Below are positions 16,640 to 25,755 of a DNA stretch of 47,152 nucleotides, piece by piece. Made by a program: the position numbers and the translations under genes. The notes beneath the pieces were generated by a model. It saw nothing but the letters and a program-made list of their open reading frames with translations, was not told the DNA's origin and did no database searches. The DNA comes from Enterobacterales bacterium (GTDB lineage: Bacteria; Pseudomonadota; Gammaproteobacteria; Enterobacterales; Kangiellaceae): assembly GCA_030949565.1 (NCBI GenBank), contig JAUZSK010000024.1:1-47152 (forward strand), given 5' to 3'. How positions within the stretch are numbered: the stretch's first letter is position 1; the number at the start of each line of letters is the position of its first letter.

Positions 16640-18010
16640 CTAGGGTGCTACTCGAATGAGTCGAATTGAACCACTGACATCTTTGTGATAAATGAAATCC
16701 TCACCGGTATTAAAATCAATCACTTGAGCAATCAAGCTATCAACTGCATAGGGCGATGATGACCAATACCAATTGTTGGCGGTTGCAGCAAAATAAGCCA
16801 CATCAATTTTGACCGCTCCGGCATAGCTATAATCAACAATTGAACGAAGCTCTTCTTTGGTCGGTAAGCGCCAGTTATTAGCTCCGCAGATACCCGCGCC
16901 TGAATTAAGCGCGTTGATAGCTGTGACATAAGATTCGGTATCACAATTACTGCCGCTGCATGTGCCGGCATTTTGGGTGCCTGAATTGCCACCATTGGTG
17001 GCGGCGTTGGTGTTATACCAGCTGTAAGTATTGGCAGTATCTTGAAGTCCAGCAACTGCGGTTTTTGATTCCCAGATATAGCCGGTGACATTATCTTTTA
17101 TACAGCTCCAAGCGTTGGCGCTAGCAGGTAAAGGATCGCCATTGGCATCCAGCTTGGTAAAACTAAACCCTGCGTGTCCATCGGCATTATCATTTTGAGT
17201 CACATCTCGTCCCGAATGCCCATCTTGATTTGATGGAATAGGGTCGCCATCGGTATCGGCTGTCAGGCTACAATTTGAGTTGTTATTGGATAATACACTA
17301 CCGCCAAGACCCAGTGCATAGTCACCGCATAAAACAATACCCGTATCATTAATATTGGCGGTGATTAACGGTAGAATAACGATAGTCACGGTGGATGTTG
17401 AAGTTAAACCACCGGAATCAGCGACCGTTAACTCAAAGATAATGGTGGTTGCCGCGGTGACTACCGGTGCAGTGAATGTTGGTTGCGCTGCGGTATTTGA
17501 GTTGAGTGTAATGATCAGCCCTGATGAGTCGATTTGTAACCAGCTATAGGTTAGTAGGGGGCTCTCAACATCTGAAGAAGCACTGGCATTGAGGTTGACT
17601 AAATCACCACTTGTGACAAATTGGTCAGCCCCAGCGTTAGCGACTGGCGGCGTATTGGTCACTGTTATATTGACCGTATCGGTTGCGGTCGCACCATCGT
17701 TATCGGTAACGCTTAACTGAAAGGTTAACACTTGGTTAGCCGCAACATTTGGTGCAGTGAACGTGCTGCTGGCGGTGTTTGGAGAAGCCAAGGTGACAGC
17801 AGGGCCCAGTGTTTGAGTCCAGCTATAACTAACAACAGTACCATCGCTATCGGTGCCAGAGCCATTCAATGTCACCGCGCTAAGCGTTGCTACGGTTTGA
17901 TCTGCACCGGCATTAGCCGTTGGAGGAATGTTTGCCGTGCCACCACCGCCGCAAGCAACGATTTGTAAAATAAAAGCAAGCCCCAATATCTGTAGAATGA
18001 TTCGTTTCAT
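16640..18010 (-). CDS. Surface lipoprotein with PKD-like repeats and C-terminal DUF1566 domain
   Basis: This is a 456-residue protein with lipobox LQIVAC (Cys near 20) followed by GGGG. Two PKD/REJ-like repeats follow, each starting ANAGADQ (about residues 31-115 and 120-210), with SWTQT or SWLQI and LSVTDNDGATATD. A spacer with Asp-rich, possibly calcium-binding stretches (DTDGDPIPSNQDGHSG) precedes the DUF1566 domain (about 300-456), which ends SIRLIRVAP. It is likely displayed at the surface and used in adhesion or matrix contact. Two NtrC-like palindromes lie 245-305 bp upstream. Confidence 0.78.
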   Translation of the reverse strand: MKRIILQILGLAFILQIVACGGGGTANIPPTANAGADQTVATLSAVTLNGSGTDSDGTVVSYSWTQTLGPAVTLASPNTASSTFTAPNVAANQVLTFQLSVTDNDGATATDTVNITVTNTPPVANAGADQFVTSGDLVNLNASASSDVESPLLTYSWLQIDSSGLIITLNSNTAAQPTFTAPVVTAATTIIFELTVADSGGLTSTSTVTIVILPLITANINDTGIVLCGDYALGLGGSVLSNNNSNCSLTADTDGDPIPSNQDGHSGRDVTQNDNADGHAGFSFTKLDANGDPLPASANAWSCIKDNVTGYIWESKTAVAGLQDTANTYSWYNTNAATNGGNSGTQNAGTCSGSNCDTESYVTAINALNSGAGICGANNWRLPTKEELRSIVDYSYAGAVKIDVAYFAATANNWYWSSSPYAVDSLIAQVIDFNTGEDFIYHKDVSGSIRLIRVAP

Positions 18011-18391
18011 TAAATTTAACCCCTTTTTTATTGTATTAGCTAAACCAAGTCGTGTTTAAACTAGTGAAAATAGTGCAATTGATAGCAAATTGAACAGCTT
18101 GTTAACTGGTAAGGGGAGCTTAGTCTGATGAGACTTAACCCTGCCTGAATGAAAAAAATAGGTCTCAATTAAAGATGAGTAGACTAGCTAAGGGGTTATT
18201 TTATGTTGAATAAGGAGGTCAGGATGATGCTTTGTGGAGTTATACAATTTAAAAATGCACCAAAATGGTGCAAAAATATCGGATGAGAAGGAAATTTGCA
18301 CCATTTTGGTGCAAACAGAGCCGCTAGTGACCTGTAATGCAAAAGTACACCTTGGCTCGATTAAGATGTTGGCCTCAATAGCCTTTTCGAT
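18011..18391. other. Intergenic region holding NtrC-like palindromes
   Basis: This 381-bp stretch lies upstream of the PKD/DUF1566 lipoprotein and downstream of the WD40-like gene. Apart from the two palindromes given separately, I find no gene and no terminator. I looked on both strands for a sigma54 (-24/-12) promoter and found none that fits. Confidence 0.5.
18256..18313. promoter_or_regulatory. Two NtrC-like palindromic sites
   Basis: TGCACCAAAATGGTGCA (18256-18272) and TGCACCATTTTGGTGCA (18297-18313) are both perfect or near-perfect palindromes. They match the GCACC-N5-GGTGC form of NtrC sites, such as those upstream of glnA. Their centres are 41 bp apart, about four helix turns, so both would face the same side. 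No nitrogen gene is adjacent; the regulated gene and the binding protein are inferred. Confidence 0.5.
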
Positions 18392-19393
18392 TTAGAATTG
18401 AGTTGACCACTTTTCACCAAATCCGGCGGAAGATTCACTATAAATATAGCGATCATCTTTTGTAAATGCCACAGCGTAGACAATAGCGCCGCTGGGTTTG
18501 CCTTGTTGGCGTTTTCTGACTTGCCAACGTTTTAATCTTTTACCGGTTTTGACATCCCATAAACTGATATCTCGCCCTGGCGCTCCGGTGACCAACCACT
18601 TTTCATTGTGAGAGAAGCTGGCTGAAACAATCACATATTCACGTTTTTTGAGATCGAGATGAGCCACTTCCTTACCACTTTTTATGCTCCAGATATGGGC
18701 ATTGCCTAGGGTTCCTGCACTAAAAGCATAATCTCCGGAGGCACTGAGTTTAAGTTTGGTGACGCGGGTTTTATGCTCAAAAAGGCGCAACGGTTTTCCG
18801 CTTTGACTATTCCATAAAATAGCCCGATAATCGGCACCGCCGGTAAAAGCCCATAATCCATTGGCGGAAAGATCGACACTGGCGACGGCTTCTTCTCGGT
18901 GGCCGGTAAATTCTAGCCTTCTGCCCGTATTCATATCAAGATGGATGGCGCGACCATCTTCTAATCCCATCAGTACATAGCGACCCTTGTTGCTGATAGC
19001 AATGGCGCGTATTCTGGCTGGCGCTCGCCAGTAGCCGTAAGATTTACCGCTGGTGGTATTCCAAATAGAGAAATTTCGGCTATCGGCAGTGATAGCACGG
19101 CTGGAGTCTGGTGAAATATTGGTGGCGATAATGCCATTTTGAGGATCATCACCATGGTTCCAGTTAAATAACAGCTTATTTTGTTTTAGATCCCAATAGC
19201 CCACACCATGATTAACCGATGAAATGATGGCGTATTTGGCGTCCCGCGAGATAACCGCGTCGAGGCTACCGATTGCCGTATGCTTGGCTTCTTCGAGAGC
19301 TGGCTGACGGTTGTCACAGGCCAGTAAAAACAGCGCCAAAAAGACAGAAAAGCCTAATGGAGCCATTATTTTTGTGATCATGTGACAATTCAT
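18392..19393 (-). CDS. WD40-like repeat lipoprotein
   Basis: This protein of about 333 residues has a lipobox (FLLAC, Cys near 26) and a beta-propeller of at least five WD40-type repeats. Each shows the AVSPD/LSANGLWAFTGGADYRAILWN pattern, for example FSHNEKWLVTGAPGRDISLW. WD40 propellers are platforms for protein contact and have no reaction of their own. As a lipoprotein it would act in the periplasm or at the outer membrane. ATG 19393 is chosen; a TTG six bases upstream and an ATG 12 bases downstream are also possible. No partner gene is evident. Confidence 0.75.
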   Translation of the reverse strand: MNCHMITKIMAPLGFSVFLALFLLACDNRQPALEEAKHTAIGSLDAVISRDAKYAIISSVNHGVGYWDLKQNKLLFNWNHGDDPQNGIIATNISPDSSRAITADSRNFSIWNTTSGKSYGYWRAPARIRAIAISNKGRYVLMGLEDGRAIHLDMNTGRRLEFTGHREEAVASVDLSANGLWAFTGGADYRAILWNSQSGKPLRLFEHKTRVTKLKLSASGDYAFSAGTLGNAHIWSIKSGKEVAHLDLKKREYVIVSASFSHNEKWLVTGAPGRDISLWDVKTGKRLKRWQVRKRQQGKPSGAIVYAVAFTKDDRYIYSESSAGFGEKWSTQF

Positions 19394-19573
19394 CAGCAAA
19401 ATCTCGCTAATCGTAAGGATAGGGGTTTTTTTTTAACAAGTTAAAGTATAGACTTCAAAACAGATTTTGGAACTTAAATTATGGGTTTCATAGGGATACT
19501 GATTAACCGCGATAAGCGAGGGTTAATTGGTTAAACAGGGGTTTAACCCTAAAATTAATTAAAGAGGTTTATT

Positions 19574-20416
19574 GTGTTTAAAATGAATATAAAACAGTGG
19601 TTATTGATTGCTGCATCAGCGTTAGTGCTCAGTGCCTGCCAGCCAGGTGATAAAAAAGAGGACGCGACTAAAGAGAGCGCAAAAGCATCCAGCGAGTCAT
19701 CTACTATGAAAGAAGAAGATAAGATTGGATATGCTTTGGGAGCCAAAATGGCTTCTTTTATTAAGCAGGATTTGGATAAAAATAATCTGGGTCTAATCAA
19801 TAAAGATTCTGTTGCTAGAGGCTTTAACGATGCCTTAGCCGATAACATTCAATTGAGTGAAGAAGAAATTGGCAAGCAGTTTGCGATGTTTCAGCAGCGT
19901 ATTCAGGCCGCACAACAACAAGCGGCTGCTGAAAAACAGCAAAAAATGAAAGCAGAAGCGGAAAAAGCGAAAACCGAAGGTGCCGCCTTTTTAGCTGAGA
20001 ATGCTAAGAAAGAAGGCGTTACAACAACCAAAAGCGGACTTCAGTATCAAATTTTAAAGGATGGCGATAAGGGTGCTGCCAAACCTAAGTTTACGGACAA
20101 TGTTAAGGTACATTACACCGGTAGTTTAATCGATGGTACGGTATTTGATAGTTCGGCTAAGCGTGGACAACCCGCAACCTTCCCACTGAGTCGCGTAATA
20201 AAAGGCTGGATTGAAGGGGTACAATTGATGCCGGTTGGCTCTAAATTTCGTTTTACTATCCCTAGTGAGTTAGCCTACGGTCCAGGCGGTCAACCGGGCG
20301 TTATCCCAGGCAATGCAGTGTTACAATTCGATATTGAATTGATTGCGATTAATCCCGAAGCGAACAAACCGGCAGCTAAACCAGCAGCTAGCAAAGAAAA
20401 ACCTGCTAAAGGCTAG
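19574..20416 (+). CDS. fkpA: FKBP-type peptidyl-prolyl isomerase lipoprotein (FkpA/Mip-like)
   Basis: The protein assists folding of envelope proteins by cis-trans isomerisation of prolyl bonds. The 280-residue protein has lipobox LSAC (Cys22), an N-terminal helical dimerisation region (about 45-150, with a long Gln/Ala/Lys-rich coiled coil) and an FKBP domain (about 155-262). The domain shows VHYTGSLIDGTVFDSS, GWIEGVQLMPVGSKF and IPSELAYG. A Lys/Ala/Pro-rich tail follows. A GTG start at 19574 has AGAGG at normal spacing. The ATG nine bases later is possible but too far from it. A strong terminator follows. Confidence 0.9.
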   Translation: MFKMNIKQWLLIAASALVLSACQPGDKKEDATKESAKASSESSTMKEEDKIGYALGAKMASFIKQDLDKNNLGLINKDSVARGFNDALADNIQLSEEEIGKQFAMFQQRIQAAQQQAAAEKQQKMKAEAEKAKTEGAAFLAENAKKEGVTTTKSGLQYQILKDGDKGAAKPKFTDNVKVHYTGSLIDGTVFDSSAKRGQPATFPLSRVIKGWIEGVQLMPVGSKFRFTIPSELAYGPGGQPGVIPGNAVLQFDIELIAINPEANKPAAKPAASKEKPAKG

Positions 20417-20464
20417 GATTTAATGCTCAACATCTCGAATAATATCGGAATGTTAAACTGATTC

Positions 20465-20494
20465 AAGCGCTATCTTCGGATGGCGCTTTTTTTT
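20465..20494 (+). terminator. Intrinsic terminator after fkpA
   Basis: Stem AGCGCTATC/GATGGCGCT with a TTCG tetraloop (one G-U pair) is followed by a run of eight T. Confidence 0.9.
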
Positions 20495-20520
20495 GTGTTA
20501 AATATCGGGCTTATCCAGTA

Positions 20521-20590
20521 TTCATAAGTATTTGCTTATGATTAAAATCAAAAACATTTAGTGTTAATTATGAATAATTCCCATTATAGT
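20521..20590 (+). promoter_or_regulatory. cbbM promoter region with likely CbbR operator
   Basis: A perfect inverted repeat, CATAAG-N6-CTTATG (20523-20540), lies ahead of a -10-like TATAGT (20585-20590), so its centre is near -65. That is the usual place for a LysR-family activator. Nearly the same sequence occurs between cbbR and the second cbb operon (26693-26710), which supports a shared CbbR site. Confidence 0.55.
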
Positions 20591-20668
20591 CTCTGCCAGT
20601 GGTGGAAAACGTCCTGATGTGAAGGGCCTTACCTGTTTATTTACTAAATTATTTTGAGGAACATTATC

Positions 20669-22048
20669 ATGGATCAGTCAGGGCGTTATGCAGACTTAAG
20701 TTTAAAAGAAGAAGATTTAATTGCCGCGGGTAAACATCTGTTAGTGGCTTATAAAATGGAACCGCAAAAAGGCTATGGTTATTTAGAGACCGCGGCTCAT
20801 TTTGCGGCAGAATCATCCACTGGAACCAATGTGGAAGTGAGTACCACCGATGATTTCACTAAGGGTGTTGACGCTTTGGTTTATTACATTGACGAAGCCA
20901 ACTTAGATATGCGAATTGCCTATCCGGTTGAGCTTTTTGATCGCAATGTGATTGATGGACGCGCTATGGTCGTTTCTTTATTAACCTTGATTATCGGTAA
21001 TAATCAAGGCATGGGCGATGTAAAAGAAGCCAAAATCTATGACTTTTGGGTACCACCTTTATTTTTACAAGAGTTTGACGGACCATCTAAAGATATTTCA
21101 GATATGTGGCGTACCTTAGGTCGTCCTTTGGTGGATGGCGGCTATATTGCAGGAACCATTATTAAGCCTAAACTAGGATTACGCCCAGAACCTTTCGCGG
21201 AAGCCGCTTACCAGTTTTGGCTAGGTGGTGATTTCATCAAAAATGATGAGCCTCAAGGCAATCAAACCTTTTGTCCGATGAAAAAAGTATTGCCTTTAGT
21301 CGCTGATGCCATGAAAAGAGCGCAAGATGAAACCGGAGAAGCAAAACTATTTTCCGCTAACATTACCGCTGACGATCATTATGAAATGCTTGCCAGAGCC
21401 GACTATGTATTAGAAACATTTGCTGAAAACGCCTCTCATGTTGCATTTTTAGTCGATGGTTTTGTCGGTGGCCCTGGTATGATTACGACCGCTCGTCGTA
21501 ACTATCCGAATCAGTATTTGCATTATCATCGTGCTGGACATGGTATGGTGACTTCCCCTTCCGCTAAGCGTGGCTATGATGCTTATGTATTAGGTAAATT
21601 GTCTCGATTACAAGGCGCCTCTGGTATTCACGTGGGCACCATGGGTTACGGTAAGATGGAAGGCGGTAATGAAGATAAAATCATCGCCTATATGATTGAG
21701 CGAGATGAGTGTCAGGGACCGGTTTACTATCAAAAGTGGTATGGAATGAAACCCACCACGCCGATTATTTCTGGCGGTATGAATGCATTGCGTTTACCGG
21801 GTTTCTTTGAAAACCTTGGCCATGGAAACGTTATCAATACTTCTGGTGGGGGATCCTATGGACACATTGACTCACCAGCCGCTGGCGCTAAATCTTTAAC
21901 TCAAGCCTTTGAATGTTGGAAATCGGGTGCTGATCCGATTGAGTTCGCCAAGGAACATCATGAATTTGCGCGTGCTTTTGAGTCTTTCCCGGGAGATGCT
22001 GATGCAATTTTCCCTGGTTGGAGAGAGAAATTAGGTGTTCATCGATAA
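20669..22048 (+). CDS. cbbM: Form II ribulose-1,5-bisphosphate carboxylase (RuBisCO)
   Basis: CbbM fixes CO2 onto ribulose bisphosphate, giving two 3-phosphoglycerates. The 459-residue protein follows Rhodospirillum-type form II RuBisCO along its length. Visible active-site parts are [12 protein letters not shown], the carbamylated lysine in [14 protein letters not shown], the HYHRAGHG histidine and loop-6 lysine in [11 protein letters not shown]. The ATG at 20669 with AGGA upstream is used (a TTG at 20654 is in frame but holds the ribosome site). Form II enzymes discriminate poorly against O2, which suits low-O2, high-CO2 settings. No small subunit and no carboxysome genes are present. CbbQ and CbbO follow. 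Confidence 0.97.
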   Translation: MDQSGRYADLSLKEEDLIAAGKHLLVAYKMEPQKGYGYLETAAHFAAESSTGTNVEVSTTDDFTKGVDALVYYIDEANLDMRIAYPVELFDRNVIDGRAMVVSLLTLIIGNNQGMGDVKEAKIYDFWVPPLFLQEFDGPSKDISDMWRTLGRPLVDGGYIAGTIIKPKLGLRPEPFAEAAYQFWLGGDFIKNDEPQGNQTFCPMKKVLPLVADAMKRAQDETGEAKLFSANITADDHYEMLARADYVLETFAENASHVAFLVDGFVGGPGMITTARRNYPNQYLHYHRAGHGMVTSPSAKRGYDAYVLGKLSRLQGASGIHVGTMGYGKMEGGNEDKIIAYMIERDECQGPVYYQKWYGMKPTTPIISGGMNALRLPGFFENLGHGNVINTSGGGSYGHIDSPAAGAKSLTQAFECWKSGADPIEFAKEHHEFARAFESFPGDADAIFPGWREKLGVHR

Positions 22049-22185
22049 TACTTAAATAAAAAAGGGACGCTCACTATTTGCCCTTCATTGAATAAAGAGT
22101 GTAGTCTAGGCTTGTGAGTTGCAATCAGTTGTTTGCCGCTTTCAAGCCTAAATTTTATCTAGCACAGAAAAGAGGTGTAAAACCG

Positions 22186-23010
22186 ATGCCTACTCCAGAC
22201 ACTGATCCGAAAACAATCGAACAGTATAAAATCACTAAACAGCCTTTTTATTTTGAGCAATCGAATGAAGTGGAGCTTTACACCGCAGCCTACGCTTCTC
22301 GATTGCCGATTATGATTAAGGGGCCAACCGGTTGTGGTAAATCACGCTTTGTGGAACATATGGCTTGGAAATTGGGTAAGCCCTTAATCACGGTAGCTTG
22401 CAATGAGGATATGACGGCATCGGATTTGGTCGGACGTTATTTGCTCGATGCTAATGGCACTAAATGGTTGGACGGCCCATTAACCGTTGCGGCGCGCATC
22501 GGCGCCATTTGTTATCTAGATGAAATTGTTGAAGCGCGGCAGGATACCACGGTGGTGATACATCCTTTAACCGATCATCGGCGACAATTGCCACTGGATA
22601 AAAAAGGTGAACTGATCGATGCTCATCCCGATTTTCAACTTGTAATATCCTATAACCCCGGCTATCAAAGCCTAATGAAAGATTTAAAACAATCGACTAA
22701 ACAACGCTTTACCGGAATTGACTTTGATTATCCTGCGCAATCTGTGGAAGTGTCTATTGTCGAAAAAGAGGCTGGAATAGATCCATCTGTTGCTAAAAAT
22801 CTAGTGAAAATAGCCCACAGCGCAAGAAATTTAAAAGGGCATGGTTTGGATGAGGGTATTTCAACTCGGCTACTGGTTTATGCCGCGCAATTAATTAACC
22901 AAGGGATCGATGTGAAAGCGGCTTGCCGAATGGCGCTGGTTTGTCCGATCACCGATGATGAAGATATTCGCACCACCCTGCATCACGCGATTGACAGTAT
23001 TTTTGAATAG
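22186..23010 (+). CDS. cbbQ: RuBisCO activase ATPase CbbQ
   Basis: CbbQ is a MoxR-type AAA+ ATPase that works with CbbO to remove inhibitory sugar phosphates from RuBisCO. Walker A is GPTGCGKS and Walker B is ICYLDEIVEA. Sensor and arginine regions (VISYNPGYQ, TKQRFTGI) and the small C-terminal helical domain follow. The ATG at 22186, with AGAGGTG upstream, gives 274 residues, the family length. A GTG at 22114 would add 24 unlikely residues. The gene is 137 bp from cbbM and 30 bp from cbbO, so probably one transcript. Confidence 0.94.
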   Translation: MPTPDTDPKTIEQYKITKQPFYFEQSNEVELYTAAYASRLPIMIKGPTGCGKSRFVEHMAWKLGKPLITVACNEDMTASDLVGRYLLDANGTKWLDGPLTVAARIGAICYLDEIVEARQDTTVVIHPLTDHRRQLPLDKKGELIDAHPDFQLVISYNPGYQSLMKDLKQSTKQRFTGIDFDYPAQSVEVSIVEKEAGIDPSVAKNLVKIAHSARNLKGHGLDEGISTRLLVYAAQLINQGIDVKAACRMALVCPITDDEDIRTTLHHAIDSIFE

Positions 23011-23040
23011 CAATGTGTTTGCCTGATTAAGGTCAAAACC

Positions 23041-25302
23041 ATGACTCCAGAAAAAAGACAATTCTACCGTGATAAATTGAGCTGCAATTTCAAGCAGATT
23101 GATGAATGCTTTGATGAATACGCACAAGATGCATTACGTTGCCTGTCAAATAAAGGTATCGAAGACTATTTTGAAGGGGCATCCTTAGTGTGTATGATTG
23201 GTCGCGGTTGTGAGCCGGTTATTATTTATCTTGAAGAAATGCCAAGCATGGCGCAGCGCCTAGGCGAGCCGATTTTAGAAATGGTTTCGAAACGAGTTTG
23301 GCAGATGTCACGAACACCTAACGGCAATTCGATCCCACCGTTTATGCAGTGTTTACCGCAAGCCTCACGTCGGCTTGGCTCATTAGAACAGATGCAGCAA
23401 TTGCTAGATCTACTATCCGACTTTATGCAGCAAACCACTGTCTCTATTCACGGTTTTCACACGACGATTCCAAGCCCTGGTTTACCGAAATTATTAAAAC
23501 AGATCCCCTATTTACTGAAACACTTATCCTTATCAGGTTTAAAAACTTGGATGGATTATGGCGCTAGAAACTATTCAAATCATCCTGAAAGACAAAAAGA
23601 ATATTTTAACTTAAACAGTGCCGATAGCAAGGCTGTTATGCAGCGGGAAAGACAGGGTACTTTATTTATGGATCACGATCGTCAGTTTGATCTTTATTTA
23701 CGTAGTTTGTGGCAAGATGAAACTTATTTTGTGCCTTTTTCAACCGGCATGAATCACGCGGCACCAACGCAAGCTTATTTTGATCAAGAAGGTATGAGAG
23801 TACCGGATGTTTTTGAGGATAGAACAACAGCAGAAAAAACGATTTCTGGTATTGACCGTTATCGCGTTTTAATTGCACATATGGCGGCGCATCGTCGTTG
23901 GTCGAGTCAATTGGTGGCGGATAATTTTAGTCCTTTTCAGCGTATTGCCATTGAACATTTTGAAGATTCTCGAGTTGAATATTTAATGCTGCAAGAGTAC
24001 CCAGGCCTGAGACATCTGTTACTAGCGTTACACCCAGCACCTGGAGAGAATGATTGTAACCCACAAAAGGTATCGTGTATTCGTCACCGGCTGACTGTTT
24101 TATCTCGGGCAATATTAGATAAGAATCATGCCTATACCAATCCTGATATTTTACAGGCTGTTGATGATTTTTATCAAATTATGCAGCAAGCGCAAACCAG
24201 CAGTAAGGATATGGTTAATTTAGCCATCCGCTTTATCGCCAAAACGCGTTTGCAAAGTGACCAAGCCGCAAAAATTCGATTTAAAGATACGCAGGTTGAT
24301 TACCGTGATGATAATCGTCATTTGTGGGTTTTTATTGAAGAAGATGACGAAGCCGACGATTTTCAAAAACAAAATAAACAAAAACAAGAATTACAGGATG
24401 ATGGATTGCCGCCACGCCATTATCCAGAATGGGATTATGCCACTCAGTCGTACAAACCCGATTGGGTGAGCCTGTATGAGTCTATTTATGCCAAGGGTGA
24501 TGCTAAGGATATTGATAAAATTCTACAAAAACATCAAGCGCTGGCTAAGCAGTTGAAGCGATTATTAGATCAACTTAAACCACAACGATTGGTTAGGGTC
24601 AGGTATCAAGAAGAAGGCACGGAACTCGATTTAGATATCGCATTGAGATCTTTGATAGATTACAAAAGTGGTGGACAGCCTGATCCAAGAATTAATATGA
24701 GTCATCAACATGATGGTCGTGATATAGCGGTCATGATTTTACTCGATCTTTCGGCTTCACTCGACGATATTCCAGAGGGTGCCGATCAGTCAATTTTAAA
24801 ATTAAGCCAAGAAGCTGTAACACTTTTAGCCTGGACTATTGAACAGTTAGGCGATAAATATGCCATCGCGGGTTTTCATTCTGATACACGGCATAATCTT
24901 CGTTATTATCATATCAAAGGTTATAGTGAGGCATTTGATGATCAAGTGAAAGCACGTCTAGCAGCGATGCAAGCGGGATTTTCAACTCGAATGGGTGGTG
25001 CCATTCGGCATGCCGCGCATTATTTGGAAGCGCAAAAAGCCGAGAAAAAGCTAATGCTTATTTTGACTGACGGCGAGCCTTCAGATGTGGATGTAGAGGA
25101 CAAAGAGTATCTAATCAAAGATGCAAAAAAAGCGGTGGACGATGTTTCATCTAAAGGGCTTTATACTTACTGCATTAGCCTTGACCGTAAGGCAGATGAC
25201 TATATACAGGATATATTTGGAGCCGGTGGATACACGATTATTGATAATATAAAAAAATTGCCAGAGAAGTTACCTCTGCTTTTTACCGCGCTCACCTCTT
25301 AA
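23041..25302 (+). CDS. cbbO: RuBisCO activase adaptor CbbO (VWA domain)
   Basis: CbbO is the 750-residue partner of CbbQ that bridges the ATPase ring to RuBisCO. The N-terminal two-thirds is the CbbO-type helical domain. The C-terminal third, from about residue 560, is a von Willebrand A domain with the metal-ion site DLSAS at residues 569-573 and a later TDGEPSD. Acidic, Lys/Gln-rich linkers near 430-460 match the family. The start ATG has AAGGT upstream. The gene belongs to the cbbM-cbbQ-cbbO transcript. Confidence 0.93.
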   Translation: MTPEKRQFYRDKLSCNFKQIDECFDEYAQDALRCLSNKGIEDYFEGASLVCMIGRGCEPVIIYLEEMPSMAQRLGEPILEMVSKRVWQMSRTPNGNSIPPFMQCLPQASRRLGSLEQMQQLLDLLSDFMQQTTVSIHGFHTTIPSPGLPKLLKQIPYLLKHLSLSGLKTWMDYGARNYSNHPERQKEYFNLNSADSKAVMQRERQGTLFMDHDRQFDLYLRSLWQDETYFVPFSTGMNHAAPTQAYFDQEGMRVPDVFEDRTTAEKTISGIDRYRVLIAHMAAHRRWSSQLVADNFSPFQRIAIEHFEDSRVEYLMLQEYPGLRHLLLALHPAPGENDCNPQKVSCIRHRLTVLSRAILDKNHAYTNPDILQAVDDFYQIMQQAQTSSKDMVNLAIRFIAKTRLQSDQAAKIRFKDTQVDYRDDNRHLWVFIEEDDEADDFQKQNKQKQELQDDGLPPRHYPEWDYATQSYKPDWVSLYESIYAKGDAKDIDKILQKHQALAKQLKRLLDQLKPQRLVRVRYQEEGTELDLDIALRSLIDYKSGGQPDPRINMSHQHDGRDIAVMILLDLSASLDDIPEGADQSILKLSQEAVTLLAWTIEQLGDKYAIAGFHSDTRHNLRYYHIKGYSEAFDDQVKARLAAMQAGFSTRMGGAIRHAAHYLEAQKAEKKLMLILTDGEPSDVDVEDKEYLIKDAKKAVDDVSSKGLYTYCISLDRKADDYIQDIFGAGGYTIIDNIKKLPEKLPLLFTALTS

Positions 25303-25340
25303 TGTTAAACCATTGACAATTAATTCAAGTTAGGATAAGT

Positions 25341-25751
25341 ATGAAAAATAGCTTAAGAGCCAGTATTGCATTTTATTATCAAGGTGAAGAAATACAAGCC
25401 AGTTTAGAAATTAATCTGGATAAAATCATGCAAACCGGAGGTGTGTTTCCCGAACTCTATCCTCAATTGGCCAACTCAATTAAGTTAGATAGCTACAGTT
25501 ATCAATATGAAATGATGTTATCAGAACCGATTAAATATGATCACGCCAGCGGTTTAGCGCTGCAGTATCTAGAAAACAACCAGTTTGATTTTATTGCTTT
25601 TAAACAAGCTTGGAATGAAGATAAAATGAAGCATCAAATTGAAGCAGTCTGCCAGCAATATCTTGAGGCATTTGAAACAGAGCAGCTGGCGGCAATAAAA
25701 CCCGCATTGGCTGCGGCTTATCGATTAGGCTTAGATGCAAACAAAGACTAA
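25341..25751 (+). CDS. Hypothetical protein in the cbb locus
   Basis: I do not recognise this 136-residue protein. It is soluble, has no signal peptide, and is mixed alpha/beta: an N-terminal beta segment (RASIAFYYQGEEIQASLEIN) and a helical C-terminal half rich in Gln, Ala and Leu. ATG 25341 has AGGA at good spacing, and the gene sits 38 bp after cbbO on the same strand, before the opposite-facing cbbR. It is therefore likely co-transcribed with the RuBisCO activase genes and may act on RuBisCO, CbbQ or CbbO. That is inference from position only. Confidence 0.65.
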   Translation: MKNSLRASIAFYYQGEEIQASLEINLDKIMQTGGVFPELYPQLANSIKLDSYSYQYEMMLSEPIKYDHASGLALQYLENNQFDFIAFKQAWNEDKMKHQIEAVCQQYLEAFETEQLAAIKPALAAAYRLGLDANKD

Positions 25752-25755
25752 TTTG

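Noticed and set aside
18011..18391. Sigma54 promoter expected near the NtrC-like sites
   Set aside because: No GG-N10-GC arrangement with the flanking consensus was found on either strand.
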